From: Daejeonella sp.
GTDB taxonomy: Bacteria > Bacteroidota > Bacteroidia > Sphingobacteriales > Sphingobacteriaceae
Assembly (NCBI RefSeq): GCF_030684675.1
Contig: NZ_JAUXXZ010000077.1
Span: 31,129 to 95,128, forward strand
Reading direction: 5' to 3'
Length of the DNA stretch: 64,000 nucleotides
In this document: positions 44,319 to 53,391 of the stretch, piece after piece
How positions within the stretch are numbered: the first letter of the stretch is position 1
Layout of the letters: each line of letters opens with the position of its first letter
The notes under the pieces: model-generated
What the model was told of the DNA's origin: nothing
The model's database searches: none
What the model saw: only the letters and a program-made list of their open reading frames with translations
Made by a program: the position numbers and the translations under genes

Positions 44319-45698
44319 ATGAAATTATACAAACTGGACTTATTAACGCTGTTGATAAGTCTTTTTATTTTAAGCAGCTGTCAGAATACAGATTCTATAG
44401 GCCTTGATGTTGACCCGGCTACCGAAGTTACCGGTAGCTTTACAGATACAATTACTGTTATCTCATCCACCGTTAAGGAAGACACCATGGTTACCAATAC
44501 CCTGCAGAAATATCCGCTTGGATATTTGGTTGATCCAATTTTTGGAAAAACTACAGCTAATATTGCAATGTCGCTGACACTTGATCCTCCCGGGCTTACT
44601 TTCGGAACCACTCCAACACTTGATTCAGCAGTTCTGGTACTTTATTATGCCAAGGATTTTTATGGTGACAGTACATCAAATTTTCAGGTTGATGTTCATC
44701 AGCTTAATAATGCTTTGAGTACTTCAGTCCAATACTTCAATACACAGCCTCAAAGCTATGGATCAACGGTACTCGGCAGTAAAAAACTTAGATTTAGTGT
44801 TAAAGACAGTGTCAGAATTACAGAACTTGTAACGGGTAAACCCGATAAACAGGTGACCAGAGCACCTCAGATGAGGATACCAATCAATTCAAGCTTTGTT
44901 ACAGCTAACTTTCTGAAAGCAAGCAGCACTACTTTAAGCAGCAATGAATTGTTGAATAAGGCAATCAAGGGATTCTATCTCACTATTAACAAGGCTCAGA
45001 GTACCGGACCGGGAGGTGTTGCCTTCTTTAACCTGACGGACTCCAGCAGGTTGGAAATTTATTATAAAAGTCAGAATGGTGCTTTGATTGATACTACTTT
45101 GCACAAATTCCCTATTGTGAATAATTCAGTGCCGGTAATTGCCGACTTTAAACATGATTATACCGGGACGGCTATTCCCGCTAATTTGAATAGTACCACT
45201 CAGCAAAATTTTACCTATGTACAGGGTTTAGCTGGCTTGCGAACAAAAATTCGCTTTCCTTATATCGAAAAGTTAAAGAACCTTGGAAATATTACCATTA
45301 ATAAAGCTGAACTGATCGTCTCAGTTGTAGGTGGAACAGATGCATTTAAACCCGCATCACGACTAATCATGTACCGCACGGATATTGCAAGTCAAAGACA
45401 ATTTATACCCGACTTCAGTACCGAACCTGCATTTTCATTAACTGATCTCGACTTCGGTGGCTTTTACGACTCAAGCAAAAAGCACTACAGGTTTCAGATC
45501 ACAAGCTATGTTCAGGATATCATAAAAGGTAAACTGAAGCAATACGACACCTATATTGCACCAGTAAACTTAGAATACAATCGTTCAGCAGGTCCGGTAG
45601 TATCCGGAAGTACAGCTGGTGGTGCAGTGATCGGCAGCGGGAAATCCGGTGTCAGCTATCAAATGAAGCTTAGAATAATTTATAGTAAGATAAATTAA
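44319..45698 (+). CDS. DUF4270 domain lipoprotein
   Basis: This 459-aa protein has a lipoprotein signal (MKLYKLDLLTLLISLFILSSC) followed by IGLDVDPATEVTGSFTDTITVISSTVKEDT and KYPLGYLVDPIFGKTTANIAMSL, diagnostic of DUF4270. It is a beta-rich outer-membrane-associated lipoprotein of unknown function. Its place between the GT5 gene and glmS is conserved in Bacteroidota (from memory), but here hicBA sequences intervene before glmS. Confidence 0.93.
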   Translation: MKLYKLDLLTLLISLFILSSCQNTDSIGLDVDPATEVTGSFTDTITVISSTVKEDTMVTNTLQKYPLGYLVDPIFGKTTANIAMSLTLDPPGLTFGTTPTLDSAVLVLYYAKDFYGDSTSNFQVDVHQLNNALSTSVQYFNTQPQSYGSTVLGSKKLRFSVKDSVRITELVTGKPDKQVTRAPQMRIPINSSFVTANFLKASSTTLSSNELLNKAIKGFYLTINKAQSTGPGGVAFFNLTDSSRLEIYYKSQNGALIDTTLHKFPIVNNSVPVIADFKHDYTGTAIPANLNSTTQQNFTYVQGLAGLRTKIRFPYIEKLKNLGNITINKAELIVSVVGGTDAFKPASRLIMYRTDIASQRQFIPDFSTEPAFSLTDLDFGGFYDSSKKHYRFQITSYVQDIIKGKLKQYDTYIAPVNLEYNRSAGPVVSGSTAGGAVIGSGKSGVSYQMKLRIIYSKIN

Positions 45699-45794
45699 AC
45701 TGGCTATATAAAAGTTAGGACAAATTTTTTGTTTTAGCGAAGTCTATATATGTCGATTTTCTTGAATTCAAAATATCAATACAAGAGCGTAAGC

Positions 45795-45884
45795 TAAACT
45801 TTGTCACAAGTTTAACAATCAGGAACATTTGATTTTGATATAACTATTATTACATTTATTCGTTATAAAGCATAAAGTTTAACA
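45795..45884. promoter_or_regulatory. Operator-like repeats upstream of hicBA
   Basis: TAAACTT and AAGTTTA (45795-45801 and 45808-45814) form a 7-bp inverted repeat. The half AAGTTTAACA at 45808-45817 recurs exactly at 45875-45884, 11 bp before the hicB ATG. Such repeats are expected for an antitoxin-autoregulated promoter. This is inference from position only. Confidence 0.4.
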
Positions 45885-45894
45885 TACGAAATAC

Positions 45895-46254
45895 ATGCCA
45901 AACAGACACTTTCACAAAAAAATTCAAGCTGGCAACGAACTACATGATATTAATGTTCCCGTATTAATGTGGGTCGAAGACGAAATCCATTTTTACTTTT
46001 CACCTGCTTTGGATCTTTCAGGGTATGGCGAAACAGATATTGAAGCAGAGAAATCTTTTGAGTATAACTTAGAAGAATTTGTGAAATATACTGCCCATAA
46101 AAAGGTGTTACAGGAAGAGTTAACCAGACTTGGATGGAAAGTAAATGTCAAAAAAAAGAAATTTGCAGCACCAGAAAAAGAATTTTTAGAGAATACAAAC
46201 GAGTCATATCGTGAAATCATTAATAAGCCCGGAGTTGTTACTTTAGCGTTCTAG
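45895..46254 (+). CDS. HicB family antitoxin-like protein
   Basis: This 119-aa protein has the HicB strand-helix pattern VPVLMWVEDEIHFYFSPALDLSGYGETDIEAEKSFEYNLEEFVKYT, i.e. a partial RNase H fold with the typical G-Y-G-E-T turn. The C-terminal part is basic (KVNVKKKKF) and has no clear helix-turn-helix. The family normally neutralises HicA. It comes before hicA, opposite to the most common order, with a 16-bp gap. The partner is frameshifted in this sequence, so the antitoxin may now be free-standing. Confidence 0.82.
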   Translation: MPNRHFHKKIQAGNELHDINVPVLMWVEDEIHFYFSPALDLSGYGETDIEAEKSFEYNLEEFVKYTAHKKVLQEELTRLGWKVNVKKKKFAAPEKEFLENTNESYREIINKPGVVTLAF

Positions 46255-46270
46255 CGAACAGCCCCGTCCA

Positions 46271-46557
46271 ATGAGCACACGTCACCTAAAAAACATATCT
46301 ATATCACAATTCGAGGCATTTTTGGAATTAGCAGGTTGTAAGTTTATAAAAAACGAAAAGGGGCATTGCAAATATTTCAGAGCGGATCTTACCCGACCCA
46401 TTAATTTCAAAATCACATTAATCCAATTCCAGAATTTATCATTAAAAACGCACTTCGTCCTTTAGGCTATTCAAAAGATGACTTTTTCGATATTCTTGAG
46501 TGTAAAAAAGAGGTCCTACGAAATGGAGAAATTTTTAGATTGAAAGAAGTTAAATAA
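46271..46557 (+). pseudogene. HicA family toxin, frameshifted
   Basis: The first frame encodes LKNISISQFEAFLELAGCKFIKNEKGHCKYFRADLTRPINF, a typical HicA N-terminus with the catalytic His in KGHC. It then runs off into an unrelated tail that stops at 46465. A -1 shift near 46408-46415 restores QNHINPIPEFIIKNALRPLGYSKDDFFDILE, the conserved HicA C-terminus, ending in a stop at 46555-46557. One lost T in the TTTC run explains it. The total is 287 nt, not a multiple of three. Either the toxin is inactivated or this is a sequencing error. Confidence 0.83.
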
Positions 46558-46567
46558 ATAGCATTTC

Positions 46568-46589
46568 GCCTCTCTTTGGAGGCTTTTTT
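46568..46589 (+). terminator. Terminator after hicA
   Basis: GCCTC (46568-46572) pairs with GAGGC (46579-46583) across TCTTTG, followed by six T. It lies 10 bp after the restored hicA stop. Confidence 0.7.
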
Positions 46590-46646
46590 ATGCCTAACTT
46601 TATTTCAACTTATATATAATTATCTTAATTAAAGTTCCAATAAGCC

Positions 46647-46677
46647 TTTACTTTTAACCAACAAATCGTTAGTTTCG
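46647..46677 (+). promoter_or_regulatory. Candidate promoter of glmS (TTTA-N19-TAGTTTCG)
   Basis: TAGTTTCG at 46670-46677 is one mismatch from TAnnTTTG, and TTTA lies 19 bp upstream. The glmS ATG is 18 bp downstream. No glmS ribozyme-like structure is visible in the short leader. Confidence 0.42.
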
Positions 46678-46695
46678 ACACTTTAATTCATAATT

Positions 46696-48531
46696 ATGTG
46701 TGGAATAGTTGGTTATATAGGGTACCGTGAGGCCTGGCCTATTATCATCAAGGGCTTACAACGCCTTGAATACAGGGGATACGACAGTGCCGGAGTGGCA
46801 CTCATGAACGGTCATCTGAGCATTTATAAAAAGGCAGGGAAAGTAAGTGACCTAAAGCAATCAGTTGAGGGAGAAAACCTGAGCGGTACTCTTGGCATGG
46901 GGCATACCCGCTGGGCCACACATGGTGAACCTTCAGACCGCAATTCACATCCCCATACCTCCGGAGATGACCGCCTGGCAATTATCCATAATGGCATTAT
47001 AGAAAACTATTCAAGCCTGAAAGAGGCATTGTTATCCAGAGGCCATATTTTCAAAAGTGATACAGATACTGAAGTTCTGATTCACCTTATTGAAGACATC
47101 CAATTGCAAACAGGTCTTGATATCAGAGAAGCAGTCAGAATTGCGCTTGATAAAGTGATTGGCGCATACGCCATCGTGATCATGGATAAGGATGAACCTA
47201 ATGAACTAATCGCTGCCCGTAAGGGTAGTCCGATGGTGCTGGGAGTTGGCGATGGTGAATATTTTATTGCCTCTGATGCTTCCCCGATAATAGAATACAC
47301 TAAAAATGTAATTTACCTGAATGATAATGAAATCGCTTTTATCAAACGGGATGAAATACTGATTAAGAATATTGACAATACTATTCAAATCCCTTACGTC
47401 CAGGAGCTGGAATTAAAGCTTGAGATGCTTGAAAAGGGTGGATTTGACCATTTCATGCTCAAAGAGATCTTTGAACAGCCAAGGTCGATAAAAGACTGTA
47501 TGAGGGGCCGTATCTATCCGGATGAGGGTTATGTTCAATTGGGGGGCATCAAAGAATACGCAGAAAAACTAAAAAATATTGACCGCATCGTGATCGTCGC
47601 CTGCGGAACCTCCTGGCATGCTGGTCTGGTAGGAGAATACCTGATAGAAGAATATTCCCGTATCCCTGTTGAGGTTGAATACGCATCAGAATTCAGGTAT
47701 CGCAATCCGATAATCTCAGAAAAAGATATTGTAATTGCAATCTCTCAATCAGGAGAAACTGCCGATACAATGGCTGCAATTGAACTTGCAAAATCAAAAG
47801 GGGCTACTATTTTTGGAATTTGTAATGTTGTTGGAGCTTCCATACCCCGACTGAGTCATGCCGGTGTATACACCCATGCCGGACCTGAAATAGGAGTTGC
47901 CTCAACCAAAGCATTTACAGCACAGGTAACTGTTCTTACGCTAATGGCCTTGTATATGGCACAGCAAAGAGGTAAGATCACACAAAGCAAAATGGTTCAT
48001 CTGCTTACCGAACTTGACAATATTCCGGCACTAGTTGAAAAATGCCTTCTTTCAAATGATAGCATAAAAAACATCTCCGAAGCCTTCAAGGATGCAAGTA
48101 ACTTTTTGTTTCTAGGCAGAGGGAGTGGTTTTCCGGTTGCGCTTGAAGGTGCCCTTAAGTTAAAGGAGATCTCTTATATTCATGCAGAAGGCTATCCAGC
48201 CGCTGAAATGAAACATGGACCTATCGCCCTGATAGATGAAGAAATGCCGGTGGTATTCATTGCCACAAAAAACTCTTCTTACGAAAAAGTAATCAGTAAC
48301 ATACAAGAGGTTAAAGCCAGAAAAGGCAGGGTCATTGCCATTGTTACCGAGGGGGATGTTGTAGTTAGAAATATGGCTGATTTCACCATAGAAATACCTG
48401 ATGCTGACGAAATATTCCTGCCGCTTCTTGCTACGATCCCATTACAGCTTTTATCATACCATATCGCCGTATTGAGGGGTTGTAATGTTGATCAGCCAAG
48501 AAACTTGGCAAAATCGGTCACGGTGGAATAA
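46696..48531 (+). CDS. glmS: Glutamine-fructose-6-phosphate transaminase (isomerizing)
   Basis: This 611-aa protein begins MCGIVGYIGYREAW, with Cys2 as the N-terminal nucleophile of the glutaminase domain. RGYDSAGVAL and GMGHTRWATHGEPS follow. The two SIS domains include VACGTSWHAGLVGEYLIE and AISQSGETADTMAA, and it ends DQPRNLAKSVTVE, the canonical C-terminus. It makes glucosamine-6-phosphate for peptidoglycan and lipid A. The length equals the usual 600-612 aa. It is monocistronic in this layout. Confidence 0.98.
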   Translation: MCGIVGYIGYREAWPIIIKGLQRLEYRGYDSAGVALMNGHLSIYKKAGKVSDLKQSVEGENLSGTLGMGHTRWATHGEPSDRNSHPHTSGDDRLAIIHNGIIENYSSLKEALLSRGHIFKSDTDTEVLIHLIEDIQLQTGLDIREAVRIALDKVIGAYAIVIMDKDEPNELIAARKGSPMVLGVGDGEYFIASDASPIIEYTKNVIYLNDNEIAFIKRDEILIKNIDNTIQIPYVQELELKLEMLEKGGFDHFMLKEIFEQPRSIKDCMRGRIYPDEGYVQLGGIKEYAEKLKNIDRIVIVACGTSWHAGLVGEYLIEEYSRIPVEVEYASEFRYRNPIISEKDIVIAISQSGETADTMAAIELAKSKGATIFGICNVVGASIPRLSHAGVYTHAGPEIGVASTKAFTAQVTVLTLMALYMAQQRGKITQSKMVHLLTELDNIPALVEKCLLSNDSIKNISEAFKDASNFLFLGRGSGFPVALEGALKLKEISYIHAEGYPAAEMKHGPIALIDEEMPVVFIATKNSSYEKVISNIQEVKARKGRVIAIVTEGDVVVRNMADFTIEIPDADEIFLPLLATIPLQLLSYHIAVLRGCNVDQPRNLAKSVTVE

Positions 48532-48559
48532 ACATTTTTGAGCAACATCAATGTCAATT

Positions 48560-48606
48560 GAGTAGAAAATGCGCTTTTTAGTAAATGGATTTGGCGTTTT
48601 CTACTC
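48560..48606 (+). terminator. Hairpin after glmS (possible terminator)
   Basis: GAGTAGAAAA (48560-48569) is the exact reverse complement of TTTTCTACTC (48597-48606), extended by about three further pairs, with a loop of about 20 nt. It lies 29 bp after the glmS stop. There is no T-tract, so it may instead protect the 3' end. Confidence 0.5.
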
Positions 48607-48735
48607 TCAGTAGTACAGAAACTGGCATTTTATTTCTTATTCTCCATTTCCCCCACCCCAAAGCTAACAGGGCTATTTTGGATTATTTTTACATTGCTAT
48701 GATAAATTATAAACATATATTAAAAATCAGGCATC

Positions 48736-49239
48736 ATGACCAGCAGAATTCCATTTGTAATAGCCATACTCACGCTGATCTGCGGAGTATTTATTTCCAT
48801 TATTTTCGGAGCCAATGAAGACTTTTTTAAAGACAAAATCAAGGAAGGCTTAAGCAAAAATGAAAAGATCAATCTTATTCAGGATGCTGCAGAAAAGGAT
48901 GCTTTTTTAAAGGCAGAGAGTGAAAAAAACTGGTGATATTATCAAAGATTTCACTTTCACGCAACAGGAATTGGAGCAATGGTAATGGGCGTGCTGCTTT
49001 TCATATCATTTTTATCTGCTCCTCAGGGAATAAAAAATATTACCTCCTATGCTACTGCAATTGGCGGATTTCTTTACCCTTTTATCTGGCTTTTTGCTGC
49101 AATATATGGCCCTGAGCTGGGTAGAGAGATTGCCAAGGAAAAATATGCCGTTTTCGGATACATGGGCGGCTTATTTTTACTGGGCTTATTTTTGAGTCTT
49201 TTTATGGCGCTTAAATATTCATTTAAAAGCAGTAAATAA
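48736..49239 (+). pseudogene. Membrane protein gene interrupted by an in-frame TGA
   Basis: One frame runs from the ATG at 48736 to the TAA at 49237-49239 (168 codons) except for a single TGA at 48934-48936. Before the TGA it encodes one transmembrane helix and a charged region ending SEKNW. After it, YYQRFHFHATGIGAM continues in the same frame into three more helices and LKYSFKSSK. The flanking sequence reads as one protein, and CGA to TGA (Arg to stop) is the simplest explanation. The ORF track lists the halves as 48736-48936 and 48979-49239. I do not recognise the family. Confidence 0.75.
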
Positions 49240-49265
49240 TTTCTAATAAATAGTTCAATTCAATT

Positions 49266-50621
49266 TTAAGAAAGTGCTGCATTTGCAACTCTCATACTAT
49301 TTCCTGAAAGTATCTTTTGAATATCATCATCTGAATAACCCATTTGAACCATTCCTACGGTAAATAGGGGCCAATTGGTCCAGGCCAAGCTTTGAATCAT
49401 GTCTGAGCTTTCCTTGAAATCATCAGGCGGCCAAAGTGCTTCCCAGCGAGTTCTCTCAGGATTTCGTGCAGAAATCTTCCTGCTTTCCTCATTTGAAAAT
49501 TGAGATCTGTAGGCCACATCAGTTCCAATAGCAACATGATCAGCTCCAAACTTTTTTACTACATAATCAATATGCTTCATCATCATTGCGATATCACCAC
49601 TACCCCCAAGAAACCTTGGTATGCAACAAATTCCTATATAGCCGCCGGTGTCGGCAATTCTACGAATCACAGTATCCGGTTTCGAACGAATATGCTTATT
49701 GATGGAAGCTACTGTAGTATGACTGGCTACCATGGGTTTCTCTGAAACCTGAGCTGCCTCCAAGCTTGTCTGCCAGCCGGAATGAGCAATATCCACAATC
49801 ACACCTACACGATTCATTTCCTTGACTACCTCCCGTCCGAAATCACTCAATCCCCCATTAGCTTTTTCTGCACAGCCATCACCAATTACATTTCTTCGAT
49901 TATAAGTAAGGTGCATCATTCTAATCCCCAAATGGAAGAATACGCTGATATATCTTAATTCATCTTCTACCGAAATCCAATCCTGTGGTAAAGGAACGCC
50001 ATTACCGGTGAAATATAGCGCATGTCGATTTTCTTTTTTAGCCCGTAGAATGTCTTCCGGCTTTACAGCTTTACTTACAAAATCACTCATCATATCAGTA
50101 GAATAAGTAAAGTTAGCTAAGCGCTTAAGCAGTCGACTAATCCCATTCCCCTCTTCACCGGTATTCTGTACCACACAAGTTACCCCGGAAGCCTTCCAAG
50201 CATTTTCTAATTCCTCCCTTTCTCTTTTATCGATGACAAAACGAGTCATAGACTGACTTTCCATCATGTCTTGTAGTTCCAACTGAGATGCTTTGGAATC
50301 GATTGCCGAATTTATCGATGAAGCATTAGGTGCAGCCGATGGCATGAATCCATAGCAATCAATGACCAGAGAATTTCTGTGTAATTCCAGGCCCCGTTCA
50401 AGCTGTTTCTGACTGGGTTTAAGGATTCTTTTTGCTATTTCAAAATTCTGTTTTATCTGTTCATTTATGGCATACCTTGAATGATCAAGACTTAAAGATG
50501 ATTGAAAATTAGGTTTAGGAAATTCTTTGGCTTGAGCAAAACCTCCAAAAATACCATCACCTGCTATAGCTAAACCGGCCATGCCAGAAAGCTTTAGGAA
50601 ATCTCTGCGCTTATTTTTCAT
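49266..50621 (-). CDS. Membrane dipeptidase (M19), Tat-exported
   Basis: This 451-aa protein has a twin-arginine signal at the N-terminus (KNKRRDFLKLSGMAGLAIAG). The M19 renal-dipeptidase fold follows: LVIDCYGFMPSA, GIRMMHLTYNRRN, VIVDIAHSGWQTSLEAAQVSEKPMVASHT, and HVAIGTDVAY. Zinc ligands lie in the HS/SHT motifs, though the usual N-terminal HxD is replaced by DCYG, so metal binding at one site may differ. It cleaves dipeptides or beta-lactam-like amides; the substrate is unknown. It is the most downstream of four exported proteins encoded on the minus strand. Confidence 0.9.
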   Translation of the reverse strand: MKNKRRDFLKLSGMAGLAIAGDGIFGGFAQAKEFPKPNFQSSLSLDHSRYAINEQIKQNFEIAKRILKPSQKQLERGLELHRNSLVIDCYGFMPSAAPNASSINSAIDSKASQLELQDMMESQSMTRFVIDKREREELENAWKASGVTCVVQNTGEEGNGISRLLKRLANFTYSTDMMSDFVSKAVKPEDILRAKKENRHALYFTGNGVPLPQDWISVEDELRYISVFFHLGIRMMHLTYNRRNVIGDGCAEKANGGLSDFGREVVKEMNRVGVIVDIAHSGWQTSLEAAQVSEKPMVASHTTVASINKHIRSKPDTVIRRIADTGGYIGICCIPRFLGGSGDIAMMMKHIDYVVKKFGADHVAIGTDVAYRSQFSNEESRKISARNPERTRWEALWPPDDFKESSDMIQSLAWTNWPLFTVGMVQMGYSDDDIQKILSGNSMRVANAALS

Positions 50622-50809
50622 TAGAATATATTGTTTTTAAATGGCGATGAAGCTTGTATTAACCATTATTATTTTATCTCATGAGCTCAAGCCCATGCAG
50701 GTCTCGTAAAAACTGTTTTTAATTTGAAAAACCTTCTACATAAATTCAAAATGGTATCCTAAAACAACTAATCCCGCATATGCGAGGTTATTGAATATAA
50801 CGCTAAAGC

Positions 50810-51868
50810 TTAATATCTTGAAGCAAAATCTGCAGCATAGGTATTAATCTGGGCATCACTTAAATGTGTACCTGAGCCAATTAGGATACGGTATCTTAAA
50901 ACTAAGGTGCCCCCTACCGGAATACTATAATTTAACTCTTCCTTTTTATTGGTAAAATCTTTTACACCGAAGGGATTTGCAGCAAATAGGCCATAGCCCC
51001 GTGCATGCCAATAAGTAGGATAACTCAGGTTTTTGGGATGATCACATATAACAATTGATACTTTTTCATCCCCGATATTGCCGTAAAGATCCATCCATTT
51101 AGCACGTTTACCCCAAACTCCTTCACCTTCATCGCCCTCACTGCTTCTGTAATTTCCTGTTGGGACATCATTCTCCATCTTCTTTATTGCAGTAGGATTA
51201 CCTTGTGCATCCGTCAATTTAAGGTCTTCTTTTGAAGGAAGTTCAAGCTGTCTGGCTACGCGGATTCCAAAACTGCCCTCTTTCGTATCTTTCATACTTA
51301 CTGCTCCATTACTTGCTTTTAAAGTAACAATACGGTCGATGATTTGGATAGAACCCTGATCTATAAAATGAAATTCAGTGTTTTCTGCCAGTAATTCTTT
51401 CCCATTTGGATCAATCCAACTTGACTTGGTAATCAATAAACCTTCTCCCTTACCGCCCGAAAGTTTTTGAATTCCTAAATGCTTTATCTGACCACCATTA
51501 ATACTCCGTTTCCCTTCATGTCCATTACCCCAAAAATCATAGCCATTGACATTCCCATAATTAAACCAGTTTCCGGCATGATGGATATGATCACGGCGCT
51601 CACCTTCCCTTGGTTCGATTGGAAAGCCACGGGTAATAGGATTCCCAGAGACAGTTAACACCGGATAGAGTATAGGTTTATATACAGTATCCAACCACTG
51701 ATAAGAGGTGAATAGTTTCCCTCCAATCAAAACATCAACCCTTTTATCAGCGTCGCGTTTAACAAATTTTACCATTGAAGCCTTGCTGTTTGAAGTCTTA
51801 TTCTGTGCATATAAAGCACTGGAACTTGCTAAAACAATTGCAATTAGCAGTTTAGAAGTTAATTTCAT
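50810..51868 (-). CDS. PmoA-like/DUF6807 family exported protein
   Basis: This 352-aa protein has a Sec signal (MKLTSKLLIAIVLASSSALYAQ). The mature part contains GFPIEPREGERRDHIHHAGNWFNYGNVNGYDFWGN and RYRILIGSGTHLS, the features of the 'methane oxygenase PmoA' Pfam family (now DUF6807). Despite that name it is not a methane monooxygenase subunit; these are Bacteroidota/Planctomycetes secreted proteins linked to sugar-acid or glycan use. It shares a strand with the Gfo/Idh/MocA gene 45 bp upstream and is probably co-transcribed with it. Confidence 0.88.
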   Translation of the reverse strand: MKLTSKLLIAIVLASSSALYAQNKTSNSKASMVKFVKRDADKRVDVLIGGKLFTSYQWLDTVYKPILYPVLTVSGNPITRGFPIEPREGERRDHIHHAGNWFNYGNVNGYDFWGNGHEGKRSINGGQIKHLGIQKLSGGKGEGLLITKSSWIDPNGKELLAENTEFHFIDQGSIQIIDRIVTLKASNGAVSMKDTKEGSFGIRVARQLELPSKEDLKLTDAQGNPTAIKKMENDVPTGNYRSSEGDEGEGVWGKRAKWMDLYGNIGDEKVSIVICDHPKNLSYPTYWHARGYGLFAANPFGVKDFTNKKEELNYSIPVGGTLVLRYRILIGSGTHLSDAQINTYAADFASRY

Positions 51869-51913
51869 CTTTGTTTTAATTCTAACCCTTTAAATAATAT
51901 AATCTTAAGAAAC

Positions 51914-53278
51914 TTAAACTTTGGATGGCACCACATAAGGACTCCTATACTTACGGGTCAGCATCGCATCAGCAGCAGAATCATTAATACACTTTTCAGA
52001 ATTACCTATAAACCTGATCTCGCGCCCAAGGCGATAAGATATATTTGCCAAAAACGGTACGGCAGATGAATAATGCCCATTTAATATATCGCAATGCAAT
52101 GTTTCATTATTACCCGACTTAATTGCATCAAGAAAATTGACAAAATGTTCCGAGTTGCTAGAACCTGTTAGGGTTTCTGAAGCATTGGCTTGTATAACTT
52201 TTGATCCTGCAAAAGGCTCTGATTCTTTATTCCTGTATGCTCTCCAGGTACTCCCATCAATCTCAAGATAGCCTTCACTACCATAAAAAATATTACCAAT
52301 TTTAATTCCAAGACCGGATTCACTATTAGAATATCGTCCCCTGGTTTCAAACTCCAGAATTTTACCATCATTATATTTGGCAATAGTAAGCTGCGTATTT
52401 GGAGTTTCTTGCTCACATTGAGTACGATCAATTCCATAAATTCCCCCGGAAGAGTATACTGATACAGGATGCTCATTTTTATTTAGTCCCCAGCGAGCTA
52501 TATCAAATTGGTGTGGACCTTGATTTCCGGTATCCCCATTTCCAGTATCCCAGAACCAATGCCAATTGTAATGACCACGTTTTTCATTATATGGGCGGTA
52601 AGGTGCGGGACCTAACCATCGGTCATAGTGAAGGCTGGCGGGCGGGGTGCTGTCTTTGGCAATACCAAAAGAATCTCTGGGTTTAATGCAAAGGCCACGA
52701 GCCATAAAAACCTCACCAATTCCACCACCATGAAGGAATTTCATCGCTTCCATCACATTAGGAATTGAGCGGTTCTGAAAACCAACTTGAATACGCTTAT
52801 TATACTTTCGGGAAGCTTCAATCATCTTTCTGCCTTCCCAAATATTATGAGATGCAGGTTTTTCAACATATACATGCTTACCGGCTTGACAGGCCCAGAT
52901 AGTTCCGAGAGCATGCCAATGATTCGGAGTAGCAAAGGATACTATATCAATTTCTTTATCGTCCAGAACTTTGCGCATATCCCATTCTGTTGAAGGTTTT
53001 ATGCCTGTTTTATCGAAGACTGTTTTTGATCGAGGATCAAAAAATTGTTCATCTGTATCGCAAAGTGTTTTTAGGCGTACATTATGACTTTCCTTCAATT
53101 CACACCAAGCATCAATATGAGATACTCCACGCCCTCTTATTCCAATTACTGCCACATTAATACGGTCGTTAGCCCCTAAAATTGATCCATAGGATTTAGC
53201 ACTGAAACCCATGCCTCCAATTGCTAGTCCGGCACCCCCAATGAGGCTTTTTTTAATAAAATCTCTTCTTTGAGTCAT
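51914..53278 (-). CDS. Gfo/Idh/MocA family oxidoreductase, Tat-exported
   Basis: This 454-aa protein has the Tat signal QRRDFIKKSLIGGAGLAIGG, then the Rossmann motif NVAVIGIRGRG and CQAGKHVYVEKPASHNIWEGRKMIEASRKYNKRIQVGFQNRS, containing the EKP catalytic lysine. Exported members bind NAD(P) tightly and act on sugars or glycosides in the periplasm. Substrate unknown. Together with the downstream PmoA-like protein and the TIM-barrel protein upstream it forms a sugar-modification set. Confidence 0.93.
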   Translation of the reverse strand: MTQRRDFIKKSLIGGAGLAIGGMGFSAKSYGSILGANDRINVAVIGIRGRGVSHIDAWCELKESHNVRLKTLCDTDEQFFDPRSKTVFDKTGIKPSTEWDMRKVLDDKEIDIVSFATPNHWHALGTIWACQAGKHVYVEKPASHNIWEGRKMIEASRKYNKRIQVGFQNRSIPNVMEAMKFLHGGGIGEVFMARGLCIKPRDSFGIAKDSTPPASLHYDRWLGPAPYRPYNEKRGHYNWHWFWDTGNGDTGNQGPHQFDIARWGLNKNEHPVSVYSSGGIYGIDRTQCEQETPNTQLTIAKYNDGKILEFETRGRYSNSESGLGIKIGNIFYGSEGYLEIDGSTWRAYRNKESEPFAGSKVIQANASETLTGSSNSEHFVNFLDAIKSGNNETLHCDILNGHYSSAVPFLANISYRLGREIRFIGNSEKCINDSAADAMLTRKYRSPYVVPSKV

Positions 53279-53391
53279 TTTTATAAAAATTTAATTTGTT
53301 ATAATTCCAATCAAGGAAATTACTAAATGACCTGGTGTGGTATTTGAAATATCAAGGAAAGCCAAGGCCAGACATTAATTTCATTTAAGCA

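Noticed and set aside
46690-46695. glmS ribozyme upstream of glmS
   Set aside because: The leader after the hicA terminator is short and lacks the ribozyme fold, which is known mainly from Gram-positive bacteria.
48934-48936. Selenocysteine at the TGA
   Set aside because: The codon is not in a redox-type motif, no SECIS-like hairpin is evident directly downstream, and Arg-to-stop is a simpler explanation.
50810-51868. Methane monooxygenase (PmoA) activity
   Set aside because: The Pfam name is misleading; this is a secreted soluble DUF6807-type protein without the membrane helices of particulate monooxygenase.
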